A DNA stretch of 64,000 nucleotides from Acheta domesticus (GCA_031308135.1 JAHLJT010009436.1:221107286-221171285), one strand, 5' to 3'. Positions 1 through 11,830 are shown, counted from the stretch's first letter. Translations and numbers: made by a program. Notes: generated by a model not told the origin, from the letters alone.

Positions 1-1005
1 TCACCAACATTTAGGAATTCCAGAATCTGGGAAAGAGAACCTTTCCACTTCCAATTAGAATAGGCAATTATAGAATATCGTGGTTGGAGAGGAATTGTAA
101 TATGAGATTATACGCTGTACCAAACTTCGTGTTTGAGGTTTGAGGGATAAGTGATGACGCCGCCATTGGCTTCCTAAGGATACCCAACAGCAGCAGCTTT
201 CCCAGTGTAGTAATCTAACCTTGTTACCACAAACTCGAATGAATAACTCGAATTACTAAAGGCAAGGGATAGAGTATCTTAGCAGACGAGCGCTTCTGCC
301 ACGCATTTATGACGCCAAACGTCAACATTTCACCTCATTAAAGATATACAGACAGTATAAGTATCAGACTGAAAAATATCGAAAGTATAATTTTGTAACC
401 TAACATTCACTGTAGATCGCCCGAGTTAGATTGCACAAGAGGCAAGGGCACATACACAATGTGGCATGACCGGAAAAGCGCGCCGACGCTGCCTTTGCCG
501 AGGCCTAACAGGCAAGTACAAAGAAGAATGGTACAACATATAGGAGTACAGATTCAAGAAATTATAAATATAAATATTACACGATGCAACATGTTCAGTG
601 AAAATATATGGTTTCGAAAGTACTGTAATTAAGTTTGCTTTGTTACATTACATGTTCTAATTGTAACAGTCGCGTCAGATAGTCTGCCTGCGGCTCCAAT
701 GTATATGATTGGAAGACGATTCAGTAGTTTTCCGGTATTTCACACGTTACAAAGACTAGGTCCTTCCTCAACGATTTATCTATTTCATTTTTGTTACGTG
801 TTCAATAAGGTGTTTTAAAGAAGTTGGTGGTGTAAGGTGTTTTTAAGATATGATATATAGCAATGAAGATATTTAATGTAGTTCGATAATTTTCATCATA
901 CACTACATCTTTTCTCAAAATTCGCACAAACGAATCTCATTACACCAGAATGATAGTCAAGTACACCTAAAAAGGGCTAATTAATATTAATAGCAAGATC
1001 ACAAT
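1..1005. other. AT-rich unique sequence, no gene
   Basis: No reading frame of note and no repeat recognised. Two short GC-richer patches stand out near 150-230 and 460-515; the first contains GCCGCCATTGG at 159-169, which resembles a YY1/Pho core. I see no promoter or splice structure that would make this an exon. Confidence 0.6.
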
Positions 1006-1190
1006 GAAAGGTAGGAAAAAAGGATGAAGGAAGAGGAGATAAGTAGAGCAACAAGGGACAATTAATAAGAGAGAAAGCAGAGAGAGGAAAGTGAAAGAGG
1101 AATGAAAAGAGGTGAAACCCAAGAAGGATGTGGGAGCGGAAGGGAGAGTGCAGAAAAGTGGAGAGAGGAAAGAACGCGAGGGACGGGGCG
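1006..1190 (+). repeat. Polypurine tract
   Basis: About 185 bp in which the + strand is almost entirely A and G, with GGAAGAGGAG and GAGAGAGG patches. The purine bias explains the ORFs that remain open on both strands here, so they are not treated as genes. Such tracts can form triplex DNA; that is a general property and not shown for this site. Confidence 0.75.
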
Positions 1191-2689
1191 AGCCAATGTG
1201 GAACGCTTGGGTATCGACGGTCGTCGAAAATTACGAGCATTGTGTACTCGTAAATTCTCAGCTAAAACGATAGGGAACGCTTACCACGAGAAAGGTAATT
1301 TCATCCACTAAATATAGCCTTCATAAATAGCCTTAAAGGGTGAACCGCATGTTTCTGAAAGGCACAGCTAATGGGAGAGAGTATTTATACGTGCGGCACA
1401 AATATTAGACATTAAGGTGAATGTGACATTATATATCTAAGTAAAATGTATTGAAAATAAAGACTCCAATAGAAAATAAGAGTCTAATACATAAAAGTCC
1501 ACTAGAGTTCTTTTACGCTCCAGAACTGCAATAACAGAGAAATGGGATCTACTATTACTTTTCTTTCGTCGTACTCCAATTACAGTAATAGGGAAACATA
1601 AAATGAATGTGCCACCGACTAGGGAGTACTATGACAGGAAACTATGGAAGTACATAAAACTTTATGACATGTGAAATAGCAGTGTGCAACAGTGCAGAAC
1701 CCGGAAATCGCATACAAACAGAAAAGCGTTTACAATTTACACAGAAGGCACGGGCATTCACGGACCCATTGAGCCAATTTGGAAAGTGCAATATTTGTTT
1801 GAAACTCAAAATAAAAGAAATGGAAGAAATATTCTGAAAATGTGAGCTTTTCACGGTTGTAAATGCAAAAATGAAGTAGTTTATTTTTCGGATTCCTACG
1901 TTATTACAAATTTACTTGATAAAAAGAATAACTATTAAATTAGAAATGTGAAACGAGTTTTATATCCGGAAATGCAAGAAAACTGTTCTCCATGGACTAC
2001 GAAATTAAAATGAGTAGATGTTCAAAGCGATAAGTCTGAAGATGTCGAAGTAAATGACTCCCTGTTAACAGCGAACTCGGGAAAGCTAAAAGTATTTAGA
2101 TTTAGTCCTGGTTGTTGTTTCTAAACGTATATTTGATTCCCGCAAAACGTGTTTCATTTTCAGACATTCAACTTCTCCCACTTGTTATTAATTAAGTTCA
2201 AAAAAATAAAGCAGGTATTAATTCCATACGTGGATTATGTTTCGTGGGAAAGATACATAACTTTTAAATAACATAAAAATAGCATACAACAATGTAACTA
2301 CACCTGAGACCACTTTCCTCTTGGGATCTCCAGGACCTCCACACAGCACATTTCCCCTCGTAGTTACGCCAACATCAAAATGGCAACACAATGGAGCAGT
2401 GGTGTCCAGGTCTTCTACTGGTGGCAAGGGCACGCGTCGTGGCAGCGTAGCACGCCACGAGCTTCTCTGCGCAAATAGCGTCGGGAAAGGAAACTTTTTA
2501 GTAACCCCACCGTTTCAATAGGGATGGCGTTGTCTCTTGTGGCGCGCCGTGGCGGGGTAATGAACTCACGCTCGTGGCATCGACCTTGACAACTGCAGTC
2601 GAGGGTATCAGGGTAGAAAGTAACGTGGGAAGGATGTTCCAACTAGTAAGCATTCGCCAAGGACGCTTTTGCGGCGCGCCCTGCAAATG
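1191..2689. other. AT-rich unique sequence, no gene
   Basis: Only short ORFs of 60-75 codons occur. The segment 2320-2640 is more GC-balanced and supports overlapping short frames on both strands, typical of chance openness. No tRNA, repeat family or coding signature was recognised. Confidence 0.55.
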
Positions 2690-3139
2690 AGGGCTGAGAG
2701 GTCTGGCCGCTGGGCAGGACCCGCAGGCGCCGCGCCGTGACGCCAGCGACAGGAAGGCGAGGGGCCGGCGGATGCTGCGCCGCGGCATTCGAAATGAAAT
2801 TAAGCGCACCGCTTAACTCCTCTCGCTCTCCCCCTCCTCGCCCCGCCCCATTTCGTCTCGCGCCATCCTATTCCGCCCGGCCCGGCCCGCCCCGGCCCCG
2901 CCCCGGCCCCGCCCCGGCCCCGCCCCGGCCCCGCCCCGCTCAGCGTCAGCGTCGCCTCTTCCGCACAATTTATTCCCTGCGAGCGAGCGACCGAGCTCGC
3001 GAGCGCACAGCAGCCTCTGTCGTGTTCATTATAATTCCACATGTCATTTCATGCTGCCGCGGAATTGCAAATGAACGAACGCCGAGCTCCATGCGATGAA
3101 CGTAAATATATACGGTCGCTCGGAATGAGCGCGCGCTGC
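2690..3139. other. CpG-rich island with G4-type tandem repeat
   Basis: This GC-dominated block interrupts AT-rich DNA. It has a pyrimidine-rich left half and a CpG-rich right half with GAGCGAGCGACC. Inside the GC sequence lies an AT core, CACAATTTATTCC at 2965-2977, resembling TTTAT sites of posterior Hox or Caudal proteins. The right edge holds TTTAATTATG near 3143. The ORFs here (120 aa on +, 80 aa on -) are low-complexity Pro/Arg or Gly/Ala and are not genes. Confidence 0.65.
2870..2938 (-). repeat. C-rich 11-bp tandem repeat
   Basis: About five to six near-perfect copies of CCCCGGCCCCG on the + strand. The minus strand carries many runs of four G separated by one or two bases, which meets the usual pattern for G-quadruplex formation. 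Formation has not been shown. Confidence 0.85.
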
Positions 3140-3744
3140 TTATTTAATTATGTCTAATTCCGAAAACGGGACCCCGGCACCACGCGGAAAGAGGGAGGGG
3201 CTTGCGAGCGTCCGACGAGTGGAAGAATAGGGAAGAAAAGAATAATAAGATACGACAAAGAGGCAACCACAAAGAAATAACCATACAAAACAATACCACG
3301 TGAAAACAATAAAACGACGGGAAACTAAAAAGAATATTGTGTTTAAAGACAACATTAACAACGCACAAAAATTCCAACAAAGTGTTCAATACATTACAAT
3401 GCAAAAAATTACAAATGACAATAGTTGATGACAGTGGCCAATATGGAGTAAATGTATGAGAAATATGATTATTTTACATGCGGTAGCTTAATAAAATGAA
3501 TCAAGCAGGACTCTAACTTTTCTGATGTGTGCGTAACATATTTTTGTTCCAACATAAAGACAGGTGATGAATTATATGGTTTTGAGGGTATTTCTCCCAA
3601 ATGGATGAATACGTCTAAAATTAAAAGAACAAGCAAATATGAACTTGGGTAAATCGTATGTAATCGGTATCTATAGCTCGAAAGAAAATCATCTTTTTGA
3701 CAAATACAATAGCATGATGAACTCTCAAAGTGCACTTCATGCAT

Positions 3745-3745
<1 letters not shown>
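3140..3745. other. AT-rich unique sequence, no gene
   Basis: Short ORFs only (73-91 aa on the minus strand), with no recognisable domain. No repeat structure was recognised before the ATT microsatellite that begins at 3746. Confidence 0.5.

Positions 3746-3814
<69 letters not shown>
3746..3814. repeat. Inverted ATT/AAT microsatellite
   Basis: About 13 ATT units run directly into about 10 AAT units, so the two halves are reverse complements and the junction is a palindrome (TTATTAATAA). The tract could fold into a cruciform. The Ile and Asn runs in overlapping ORFs come from this microsatellite. Confidence 0.95.
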
Positions 3815-3817
<3 letters not shown>

Positions 3818-4208
3818 CCTGAATGCCCCAAGGGATAATTATAATTATCGCTTGATAGGCCAAAACCCGCACTGATTTCCTTCGACGAAATATAGCCCCA
3901 TTATGGATAACAATCAACTTTCGACACTTCGGATCTTGACTTGTGGAGAAGTCGGAAATGAAACTGTCAGAGCGTTATTACACGCTCCACTTCTTTCGAT
4001 ATTTGTTAGCACTCTCGATTCACACACACAGCACCGATTCCTACGCGGCTCCACCATTCACAATGTCAAAATTACTCGGGTGGGAGGACAATGAAGATGC
4101 CGCGATTGGAGACCTACAACGTTTAAGTTTTATTAAGCAATTTGTGCTAGAAAAGGCCTTAGCCCAAGCCCGACAACCAGCAGCAGCAATACCACCACCA
4201 ACAGTAAT

Positions 4209-4216
4209 ACCATCAC
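4209..4216. repeat. 8-bp target site duplication, left copy
   Basis: ACCATCAC lies directly before the MITE terminal repeat and is repeated exactly at 4953-4960. An 8-bp duplication is characteristic of hAT-superfamily insertion. Confidence 0.85.
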
Positions 4217-4952
4217 TAGACATCAGATGTTTAGGGAAATGCCTATTTTTTTCCAGCGAACTTTTTTAAAGGCTGAATATATATGTGCACGAATCATGAC
4301 AAATGATGACATGTGACCAAGTTTTATAATGCTTATTTTAGCATAAATGCCTTTTCTTTACAATTATTGCACGTTTCTACCTTTTATGTATTATTTTTAT
4401 ATACAATGCTAAGACGTCAGAAAATCGGCCATGGTACAATCTGACCATTCATTATGAAATCTTCAATTCGCGCATTTGTATTTTGAAATACGAGAGAATT
4501 CCTGGAAGTATACCAACATATTTTTCTCCATTTCCCTATTTCATAAATATTTTCCATGTTCTGAAAAATACACCGAGGGTACCTTTTGAGTGGAAATAAA
4601 TGTAAATTCCCGGAAGTTTTCAGTGTTGCTAATTTTGGACTTCTAAAATACATGCCAGACACATCAGTAAATGTTCAGAAATCCTTCTCTGTATTCAAAC
4701 TGATTTTGTCTTCCAGTCGTTGCACATTTGAAATTGCAATTCTTGAAAAGTTACTGGTAATACATTGCAATGAAAACTATTAAGAATAAAATGTAGAAGT
4801 GATGTAAATATGTATGGCGTTTTACTAATAATTTTTAATTTTATTGTGAATGTAATTTATAACAGTGCCTTTTTTCTCCTTATTCTTGACATTTTCCGCG
4901 CCTTTTTAGGCGCCTAAAAGTCTATTTTTAGTGCCTAAACATCCGATGTCTA
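4217..4952. mobile_element. hAT-type non-autonomous element (MITE), 736 bp
   Basis: The left end TAGACATCAGATGTTTAGG (4217-4235) matches the reverse complement of the right end, TAGACATCGGATGTTTAGG (4934-4952), at 18 of 19 positions. The element is bounded by exact 8-bp duplications ACCATCAC (4209-4216 and 4953-4960). Length, TIR and duplication size fit hAT-superfamily MITEs. The interior is AT-rich, has no transposase frame, and ends with a self-complementary TTAGGCGCCTAA near the right TIR. It inserted into a CAG/CAA/CCA-type trinucleotide-rich stretch whose halves lie at 4173-4216 and 4953-5000. Confidence 0.88.
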
Positions 4953-4960
4953 ACCATCAC
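4953..4960. repeat. 8-bp target site duplication, right copy
   Basis: ACCATCAC follows the right TIR exactly and duplicates 4209-4216. Confidence 0.85.
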
Positions 4961-5004
4961 CAACAGCAGCAGCACTAATAGCAGAAGCAGCAATAGTAGT
5001 GGAG

Positions 5005-5420
5005 AAGCGCGACGCGGGCACACACGATTCATTTACTTTCCTCTTTCCCCGGGAGCCTTCCCGTCCGCACCTTCCCCCGCTCTTTCGTCCGCGTCTCGCC
5101 TCCATCTTCCGCCGCCATCGCCCGAAAACAGTCGCAGGCAGCGGCGGGGTCTAGCGAGAAGATGCCTGCTAGTGTTTTCTTGGCGGCTCCCGTCGCCAAG
5201 ATCCAGAAAAGTTTTAATGAGCTGCTCTTGAGGCGGCAGAGCCGCTGGAGCTGGGAAAGAGGAAAAAGAAGAAGAAGAAGAAGAAAAAAAAAGAAGAAGA
5301 GGTCGCTAGCGCCGCGGGAGGCCATGCGGGACTCGCGTCGCGAGATGAACTTTGGATTTGGGCGTCACCTCCCGTCGGAGCTGGAGCCGCCTCCGCCATA
5401 GTCAGCCGCCAACGCACAGA
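5005..5420. other. CpG-rich island
   Basis: The GC-dominated block begins with a pyrimidine-rich left half (5040-5115) containing GCCGCCATCG at 5111-5120, a YY1/Pho-like core. It then runs through a purine stretch at 5256-5302 to CpG-rich sequence. Overlapping ORFs on both strands are Lys/Arg or Ser/Phe/Leu-rich because of the purine tract and are not convincing genes. Confidence 0.6.
5256..5302 (+). repeat. (GAA)n-rich polypurine run
   Basis: Imperfect GAA/AAG repeats with an A-run. It sits inside the island and encodes the apparent poly-Arg/Lys of the overlapping frame. Confidence 0.85.
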
Positions 5421-6375
5421 AACAAGACCGCTAGCCTTTAAAAACTTTTTCTCCGAAAACCCATAAATTCCTAATTGCTGTAGAAGTGACACCACAAGCA
5501 AGTGACAAAAAACTTTTTTTTTTCCTGCCACAAAAACAAACTCTGCTGACATATCAGAAGAGTTTTGGAAGTACCTTGTTGTGAAGAACTATGTCGATTC
5601 TGACGTGACTACTTGGACGAGCAAAATAAATATTATTTCCTCAATGTTGAAACTACTATCACAAGCGCGGAACAGCGAGACTTATTAGTATACAACTCGT
5701 ATGCTCACGCCATTGCCGGAATATCCTCGTTCTACACTTTCCTCAAAATTGTGTATGGTTATGGTTAATCATCTGCGTGAAGTTTCGCAAGGGGAGGAAA
5801 AAATCTGTTACGAACGGTTTTATCTTTGCCTTCGGAAAATGAGTCAAGAAGGAATGTAAATTTGCATTCGAAATGAATAGTAAAGTTAGTTGAAAGGATC
5901 AATTACGGTTGGATTAGTACTTTTCTTTCCATAGAATGCAGCGTCAAATATGAAAGTTGCTTAGTACTCGTACTAACACAGTATTTGTGCTGCTTCACGT
6001 AGTGCTTTGCATCCCGTTGACTCACAATTGAGAGAACTTAGGCCATTTTAAACCAGAACTTTTTCAGGCGCACTTACATGTGTTAGGTGTTCGCAAAAAT
6101 CAAGAATATTTTCTCATTTAGCTTCCCCCGCACATCGGACGAACATAAAAAACACCGTGTTTTCTTTACGAATGAAGACGGCAACTTTTGCTCTGAACCG
6201 CAAGATGTTTATTTGTTCTGTTGGCCGCTCGAATTGGAATGGAAAACATGTGAAATTTAAATTTAAAGATGTACATAAAATAGCTTCCTGCATCACCTGG
6301 CACCACTAGAAAATTGTTTATTTCGAACGACATAAAACGGCCATTTTTCTGAATCGAAACCTTACGCGAAAACAT
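5421..6375. other. AT-rich unique sequence, no gene
   Basis: Nothing beyond short ORFs of 60-72 codons. No repeat family was recognised. Confidence 0.55.
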
Positions 6376-6379
6376 GCGA

Positions 6380-6650
6380 GCCATTTTGCTGCGCGCGGCG
6401 TGAGGCGGCGTTGGCGGTGGCGGTGGCGGCTGAGGCTTCTGTTCCGGGCCCCTGACGCATCGTCCGCTCTCTATGTAAAGCCTCGGGAGAGGGAGGCACG
6501 AACCCGCCCATCCCCTTGCGCCGCGCTTCTGACGTCAGAAGGCGGGCCTCCTCCTCCCCCGCCCGGGGGCTCGTCCTGCGCAGGCGCACACGCCGCAGCC
6601 GCCACGCACAGTGGGCCGCATGGCGTCAATAGCGAAGCGGGATCGAAAGA
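6380..6650. other. CpG-rich island with GCCATTTT at its edge
   Basis: The island starts abruptly with GCCATTTT (6380-6387), which matches the GCCATNTT core of Pho/YY1, followed by GCGCGCGGCG. The rest is GC-rich with GGTGGCGGTGGCGG repeats at 6409-6430. ORFs on both strands are compositional. The motif match is direct; any Polycomb role is inference. Confidence 0.6.
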
Positions 6651-7479
6651 TACAAACATTTGAAGCCTTTCTAACGTGAAGCGAACTAGTCCGAATTGGA
6701 GATTTTTCATGAGACACCAAATCTTCATAGCGTTGATGGACGTAATAATGCATTTATGATATTTTTTCTGCCTTATATCTTTCAATGTGTTTGGCACTTG
6801 CCGAAAGATAATGTTCCAGCATATAGCGCCAGTTGTAAGGAATAACTTGATGAAATATCTCAAAATATAAAGTTTTGGACTCGTTTGGTTCTGGTAAGAA
6901 ACCCCTCATTTGTATTTCTTACCGTTTGTGCTTACCGTTGTTGCTGTTGTTGTCATTGTTATGTGTTTCCAGCCCAATAGGTTTACCATCTGCATCTGAA
7001 GGATTGGATCGTGAAATGCACATTTAAGTATGGGCTTTTCTAGGGATAACATCAGGACAAACACCCCTAAGATACACACCCTAAAATAAGGGATAACAAC
7101 ACGAATAAAACACCTAGGATGAGACAAGTAGACATTCCCTGGGTGGATACGTTATTTAACCAAGCTCGTAATCGACTATCCAAGCACGTAAGCTTGGAGT
7201 ATTTATATAATAATTAATAATAATAACAATAATAATGTTTTGAAAATTTAGGACTTATATCAATAGCGCAACTAAAAACGAAAACTTAGAACCCAATCCG
7301 CAGAAAGAATACATGTGGAAAAGGCACTTCACATAACAATTATAAATCATTATAACAACATTACTTCTAAGTACATTCTAAACATTTTAATTTAATAAAT
7401 TTCACGGTCTTGAGAATACTATTTACAGCTGACAAGTGTCAAAATTCCACTCTGAAAGTAGACTCGTAACGTGCGATCC
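6651..7479. other. AT-rich unique sequence with small AAT microsatellite
   Basis: Contains an imperfect AAT/ATT microsatellite at 7206-7237 and no coding frame above 75 codons. No other repeat was recognised. Confidence 0.55.
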
Positions 7480-7684
7480 CAACTTTGCTGCCGCCAAATC
7501 TCCCTTTGCGCGCCCTCCAACCCATTCGGGGCCACTGTAAGCGCGCCGCCTCTCTTCCGCGATTCGCGGTCAAGGCCGTCTCCGCCGCCCTGCGGCCTTG
7601 CTGCCTTGCTCGCCCGCGCAGCCGCCGCGCCGCGCCGCTTCCGCGCCCGCCCAAAGCCACGGAAAGAGGAGAGTACTCGCCGCG

Positions 7685-7738
<54 letters not shown>

Positions 7739-7800
7739 CCCCTCCCCTCTCTCTCTCTCTCTCTCCGCAGAGGAGGGACGTTTGACCTACGTCGCAGCTC
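7480..7800. other. CpG-rich island ending in CT repeats
   Basis: CpG-rich sequence from 7490 to 7680 grades into the (CT)n tract at 7686-7765. The Ser-Leu and Arg-Glu repeat ORFs on the two strands come from the microsatellite. No coding signature. Confidence 0.6.
7686..7765. repeat. (CT)n microsatellite
   Basis: About 80 bp of CT dinucleotides with two interruptions (TCCTC and CCCCCTCCCC). The minus strand is (GA)n, which would match GAGA-factor binding sequence in insects; occupancy is unknown. Confidence 0.95.
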
Positions 7801-9824
7801 CTGCAAGACCATTGGTTGGCACTGAATGAACGGTATGGACAGCTAAATTATTTTATACTGGCTATCGTAGTTCCGCTATGAGCTTGGGTTACGTTTTGTT
7901 GCGATACGTGAATCCCCGCAGGATTTTAATGGGTGAAGATGTTTATAGACTTCAGTCTCTGTGCCTCTGACGATTATCTCCATAATATCTTGGCCAAGAC
8001 AACGCCATCATACTATACTGCACAAGCAATAGTTTTCGGTGTTGCCAATAAGTAGCCAAGCAAAGACAATTAAAGAGACCCAAATGAAATGTAGCCTAAA
8101 TATGAAAATCGTCAGCTACTTGAGAAATATTTGATGTGAAGAGGGAGCAAATTTTCAATCTCCATCTTTTCTACAAGCGTTGTTTGGGCAGAGATCTAAA
8201 TATGAGTTGTTTTTTATTTTTTTCCCGTGCAGTAAAGCAATTGTAGAATAATTACAAAGTGTAATAATGGGATACAGAAGACATGCTACACTAAAAAATG
8301 TTCTGCATGCTGAATTTAAAATCCCTTGTCTAGAAATTATACTTTGGATGAGCATGTTATAAATACTTATTGAAACGTTTATCTCTTCAAATGATCCAAT
8401 AACTTCCACAAATTAAATGAGGTAGCCCTTATTTTAATATCTGAATGGTATTAACAGAAATATCTGATGGGTAAATGTATGGAATTCATGCTATTTATTA
8501 TATTACGACCAATTTTATACAGGCAGTTCGTAACTGGTTGTTGCATGCTAACTTCACATTAAAATATTACGTTATATAGAAAATTATATTTGGTCTTCTT
8601 CTGAAATTATTTGAACATATTAATTCAACAGAATTCATATAAAAATAATTAAAACACAGAGTTCATCAATAAAAGATTTATTTCAACTTCAAGTATATTA
8701 TCCGCGCATGGTTTTTGTGCCACACATTTCGCTAGATGAGAGAGGAGGGGGATGGGTATTTTGACGATCGGACTATCAAAATTACAGCTCACCTTTCGAT
8801 GCAAAATAGCTTTATTTCACGGAAACGAACATTTATGATTATGAAATTATAACATCAACACTCGTTGCGATGATTTATTCTTAATTCAACTAATGTTAGT
8901 TACGGAGTGGGGTAAGTATTCCAGGGCAGAAGAAAACGTGTGTGTACAATATCTTATTTTGTGGGAAGAACAAAGAGCAAACAATTCTGTCCAAACCATT
9001 TTTTCCATGCAAGAACATTGGCTATTTACTATTTGATAGACTACTAATATTATTTAGTAGATTTTTAGAATTTGAGTTACGAGTCTAGTACACTTGAGTT
9101 TTTATGAATAGAAATTGTAAAACAAAGTAAAACCGAAAGGTGCTGAATACAAAAATACCATGCTCGCTGTGCGGAATTAAAAGGGAAACTCAGTTATGAG
9201 CTACTAAACATAAGTTTGATAGCCCATAGAGGAAATCAGGTTTATATCTTTGCTGAAAATGTCAGCATCAATGTTGGACAATCAGTCCATGTTGTGTTTC
9301 CCGTGTAAACAATTACTTAAAACTGAATTAGGATGCATGTTTCTAGTTTTAATTTCCTTCTTTTACATTGACCCTGAGTCGTACTGACATTACACGACTC
9401 TTACTGGTATTTTTTCAATGCCAGTTTTAGCAAATTCTAATTTAATTCACTAATTTCAATACTTATTGTAGTTAGGTTACTTTCAATTTCAGGGTATCGC
9501 ATCTTTCGTAACGGAAGAGCAAACCTACAATGGAAGCTCTACGTTTTCGAACGGCTCATCATTCGTACAGTCAATGACTGCGAATGGATTAAAAAAAACA
9601 CAACTGATAACAGGCACAGCCAGTGCGCCACACTCACCCGCCCGAGTCTTCGAGTTCACTATAATGATACACCTCAAAAACGCAAGACAACGGAATCTCG
9701 TTTAAATTATACTATGAGCACAACCGCAAGAAAACTTCCCTCGTGAGTCTGTATCGAATCTTTTAAATACACACGATTGTTTAACAGGCAAATTTTTTTA
9801 AAAAATGTTTGAACGGCCGAGTAT
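7801..9824. other. AT-rich unique sequence, no gene
   Basis: Two kilobases without a CpG island, microsatellite or frame above 84 codons. I compared it by eye with the repeat families in this window and found no match. Confidence 0.5.
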
Positions 9825-10115
9825 TACTCCTATACGTACAAGGGAACAGAGCGCCAGTTGCAACGGCGGGCGGCGAGGCAGTGCCGGAGGCGGAGGCAAG
9901 GACAGCGGAAAGCAGGAAGCCGCGGACCGCAGCGCCGGCCGTCACTCTCATGAATTTTCATGGAAGAATCTGAACCACGCGCAGCGGACGCGCTGCACCG
10001 CCGCATCCCATTACGTTTCTATTTCCATGGGCGGTATTATTAGCAGAGGCAATGCGCTGCGCTCGCCAGAAGACACCGGCTGTCGAGGTTCAAGAAAAAT
10101 GGAGAAAAGGCGGAG
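9825..10115. other. CpG-rich island
   Basis: GGCGGGCGGCGAGGC and similar G-rich sequence is followed by an AT-containing centre (TCATGAATTTTCATGGAAG near 9948-9966, and GTATTATTAGC near 10034). The 112-codon + strand frame is Gly/Arg/Ser-rich and has no recognised domain. Confidence 0.55.
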
Positions 10116-10265
10116 TGATGTTGTGTCCAGTACATCTTGTTAGACACTATGAGAAAATCATATGAAATAACTTCTCGCGAATGAAGTGAACAACGTATCT
10201 CATTTTCTATTGAATTTTAACATTTTATTATTTTCGAAGTTTTTACATGACGATATTACATTACT

Positions 10266-10660
10266 AGTCATCTGGTGGCGCAGAGCGAAGTCGCTTGCCT
10301 TTCGCCAAGGATGTCCGGGTTCGATTCCCGTCGATCTCATGTGAAATTTGTTCCAACAAAACCAGTTTGACTGCTTCACAAGGGCTAGTCCAACCCCTGT
10401 GAAGTGTCCTAAACCCTACCTCGATCCTTATTTCTTCCCAATTGTGGCCGCTGGGTAGTGACGCAGGGGCGCGCAAGAGAGAGGCGCGTGCGCGGAGATG
10501 CTACCTGGCGGTCCTCTTGAAAAACTACGTCGAGACGTGACATTCATGTAATGGAGGATTACTCCTGAAAAGCGCAGCGGTTAATGGAGAATTACTCCCA
10601 AGCGCAGAGCGCTCAACGCCCCGAAAGGGGTTTAGAGACACGATGCGTCCATTGTAGTTT
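10266..10660 (+). mobile_element. tRNA-headed SINE-like element
   Basis: The head contains an A-box-like TGGCGCAGAG (10274-10283) and a strong B box inside GGGTTCGATTCCC (10318-10330), with a T-arm-like CCGGG/CCCGT pairing around TTCGATT. The body has a tandem pair of about 33 bp (10549-10579 and 10582-10611), each with GGAG...TTACTCC, then a CCCC-GAAA-GGGG hairpin (10619-10630), and ends in an A/T-rich stretch. The right boundary is approximate because no target duplication was found. It is not a functional tRNA, as no acceptor stem is visible. Confidence 0.65.
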
Positions 10661-11299
10661 TAAAAAAACGATTCCGACAACAACTTCAGTTTTTTACATC
10701 ATTTCGCGTTATTCGTCTTAAACTAAACTATTGTATTTCTGATACCTTAATTTTAAAACAATTCCTACGGAGATTTCTGTCGCAATCCACACCTGGTAGC
10801 CGGCCTGTTTAGTGTTGGGAAAAATACCCCTGGGTAACTGCACTTAAGGATTTCAAAATTATTATAATTTGCAATTTAACTCTACGTGAGAGAGCAATTC
10901 TTCAACCGCCTCAGTCACAAGAAGTGCCACTAATGTAGTAGAGATGCCATATTGAACTCTTTATTAAACAATGGTGATACAATTACATGTCCAGAACCTT
11001 TTATGCCTCTAAGAGACGGTACTTCAAATGACACAACGAAGGCTGAAAGTTTATTTTGGTGAGAAAATACATATTTCCATTTATTCAAACGTATTAACTG
11101 AAAAATTACTTTAATTTGGCCATTCTCTTTACATTATGTATAATACAATAATACATTTTCAATAGGGACCCAATCCACATCGACTTCTAAAATTGGTGGT
11201 TGATTTATTGACGCAGGATTTGCAAATAGCCCAGCAGATACATCATCTGTCTCGCCACGACTTGTTTCCATAGTCCGTTTCCTGTTCCACACTAATAGC
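10661..11299. other. AT-rich unique sequence, no gene
   Basis: No repeat or credible coding frame. The 134-aa minus-strand frame ending here draws its length from the adjoining island. Confidence 0.5.
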
Positions 11300-11830
11300 A
11301 ACAATTTACGAGCCCGACGCCCTGGCAGCTGCGGCATGCGCGCTCTTCGCTCTTTCTTTCGGGCGTCTCCGCGGCGGCGGCAGCTGGCGGAGCGAGTTGC
11401 CCGGCGCAGGGCAGCTGCCAGCGCAGCATCGTAACCCGCATCTGCGAGTGCCTTCCGGCGGCCGGCCGCGCCCGCGCTCCGCCGCGCGCCGACGCAGCAT
11501 CCGCCGCTCTCGCCCCTCCCACCCACCAACCAACTCACTCACTCACCCTACCGCCTCTAAACATAAAACGCACCGCAAATACACGATCAGCAATTACGTT
11601 TTAGTGGGACAGAGGGTCGTAACAGCGCGCCCGCCGCCCGGTTACCGCGCCGCACTGCCCCGCCCGCATGCCATCGCCGCCGCCGCCAGCCGCCCCCATG
11701 CGGGCGCGCGCCAAAACTAAATATCGACGGGAAGGCCCCCGGGCAGCGGGCGACCGGTGGCCGGAATCCCTACGTGCGGGACGCGTTGGCAAGCGGGCGA
11801 GTGCGCGTCAGAACGCGATCAGGGAGGGGG
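11300..11830. other. CpG-rich island (large)
   Basis: One of the richest CpG blocks: two GC segments (11310-11530 and 11625-11830) are separated by an AT-containing bridge with TCAGCAATTACG. Multiple overlapping frames on both strands are Ala/Arg/Pro-rich, as expected from base composition. Confidence 0.65.

Larger units (their letters stand above)
4063..5154 (+). other. Candidate ORF interrupted by a MITE
   Basis: From the ATG at 4063 the frame reads MSKLLGWEDNEDA followed by a Leu/Lys/Ala-rich stretch to QARQP and then Ala/Pro codons, which is more protein-like than most ORFs here. The 736-bp MITE at 4217-4952 breaks it. If the MITE and one copy of its target duplication are ignored, the frame stays open to the TAG at 5152-5154. 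The downstream part is GC-rich and trinucleotide-repetitive, so openness there is weak evidence. I recognise no family. It may be chance, or a broken exon. Confidence 0.15.
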
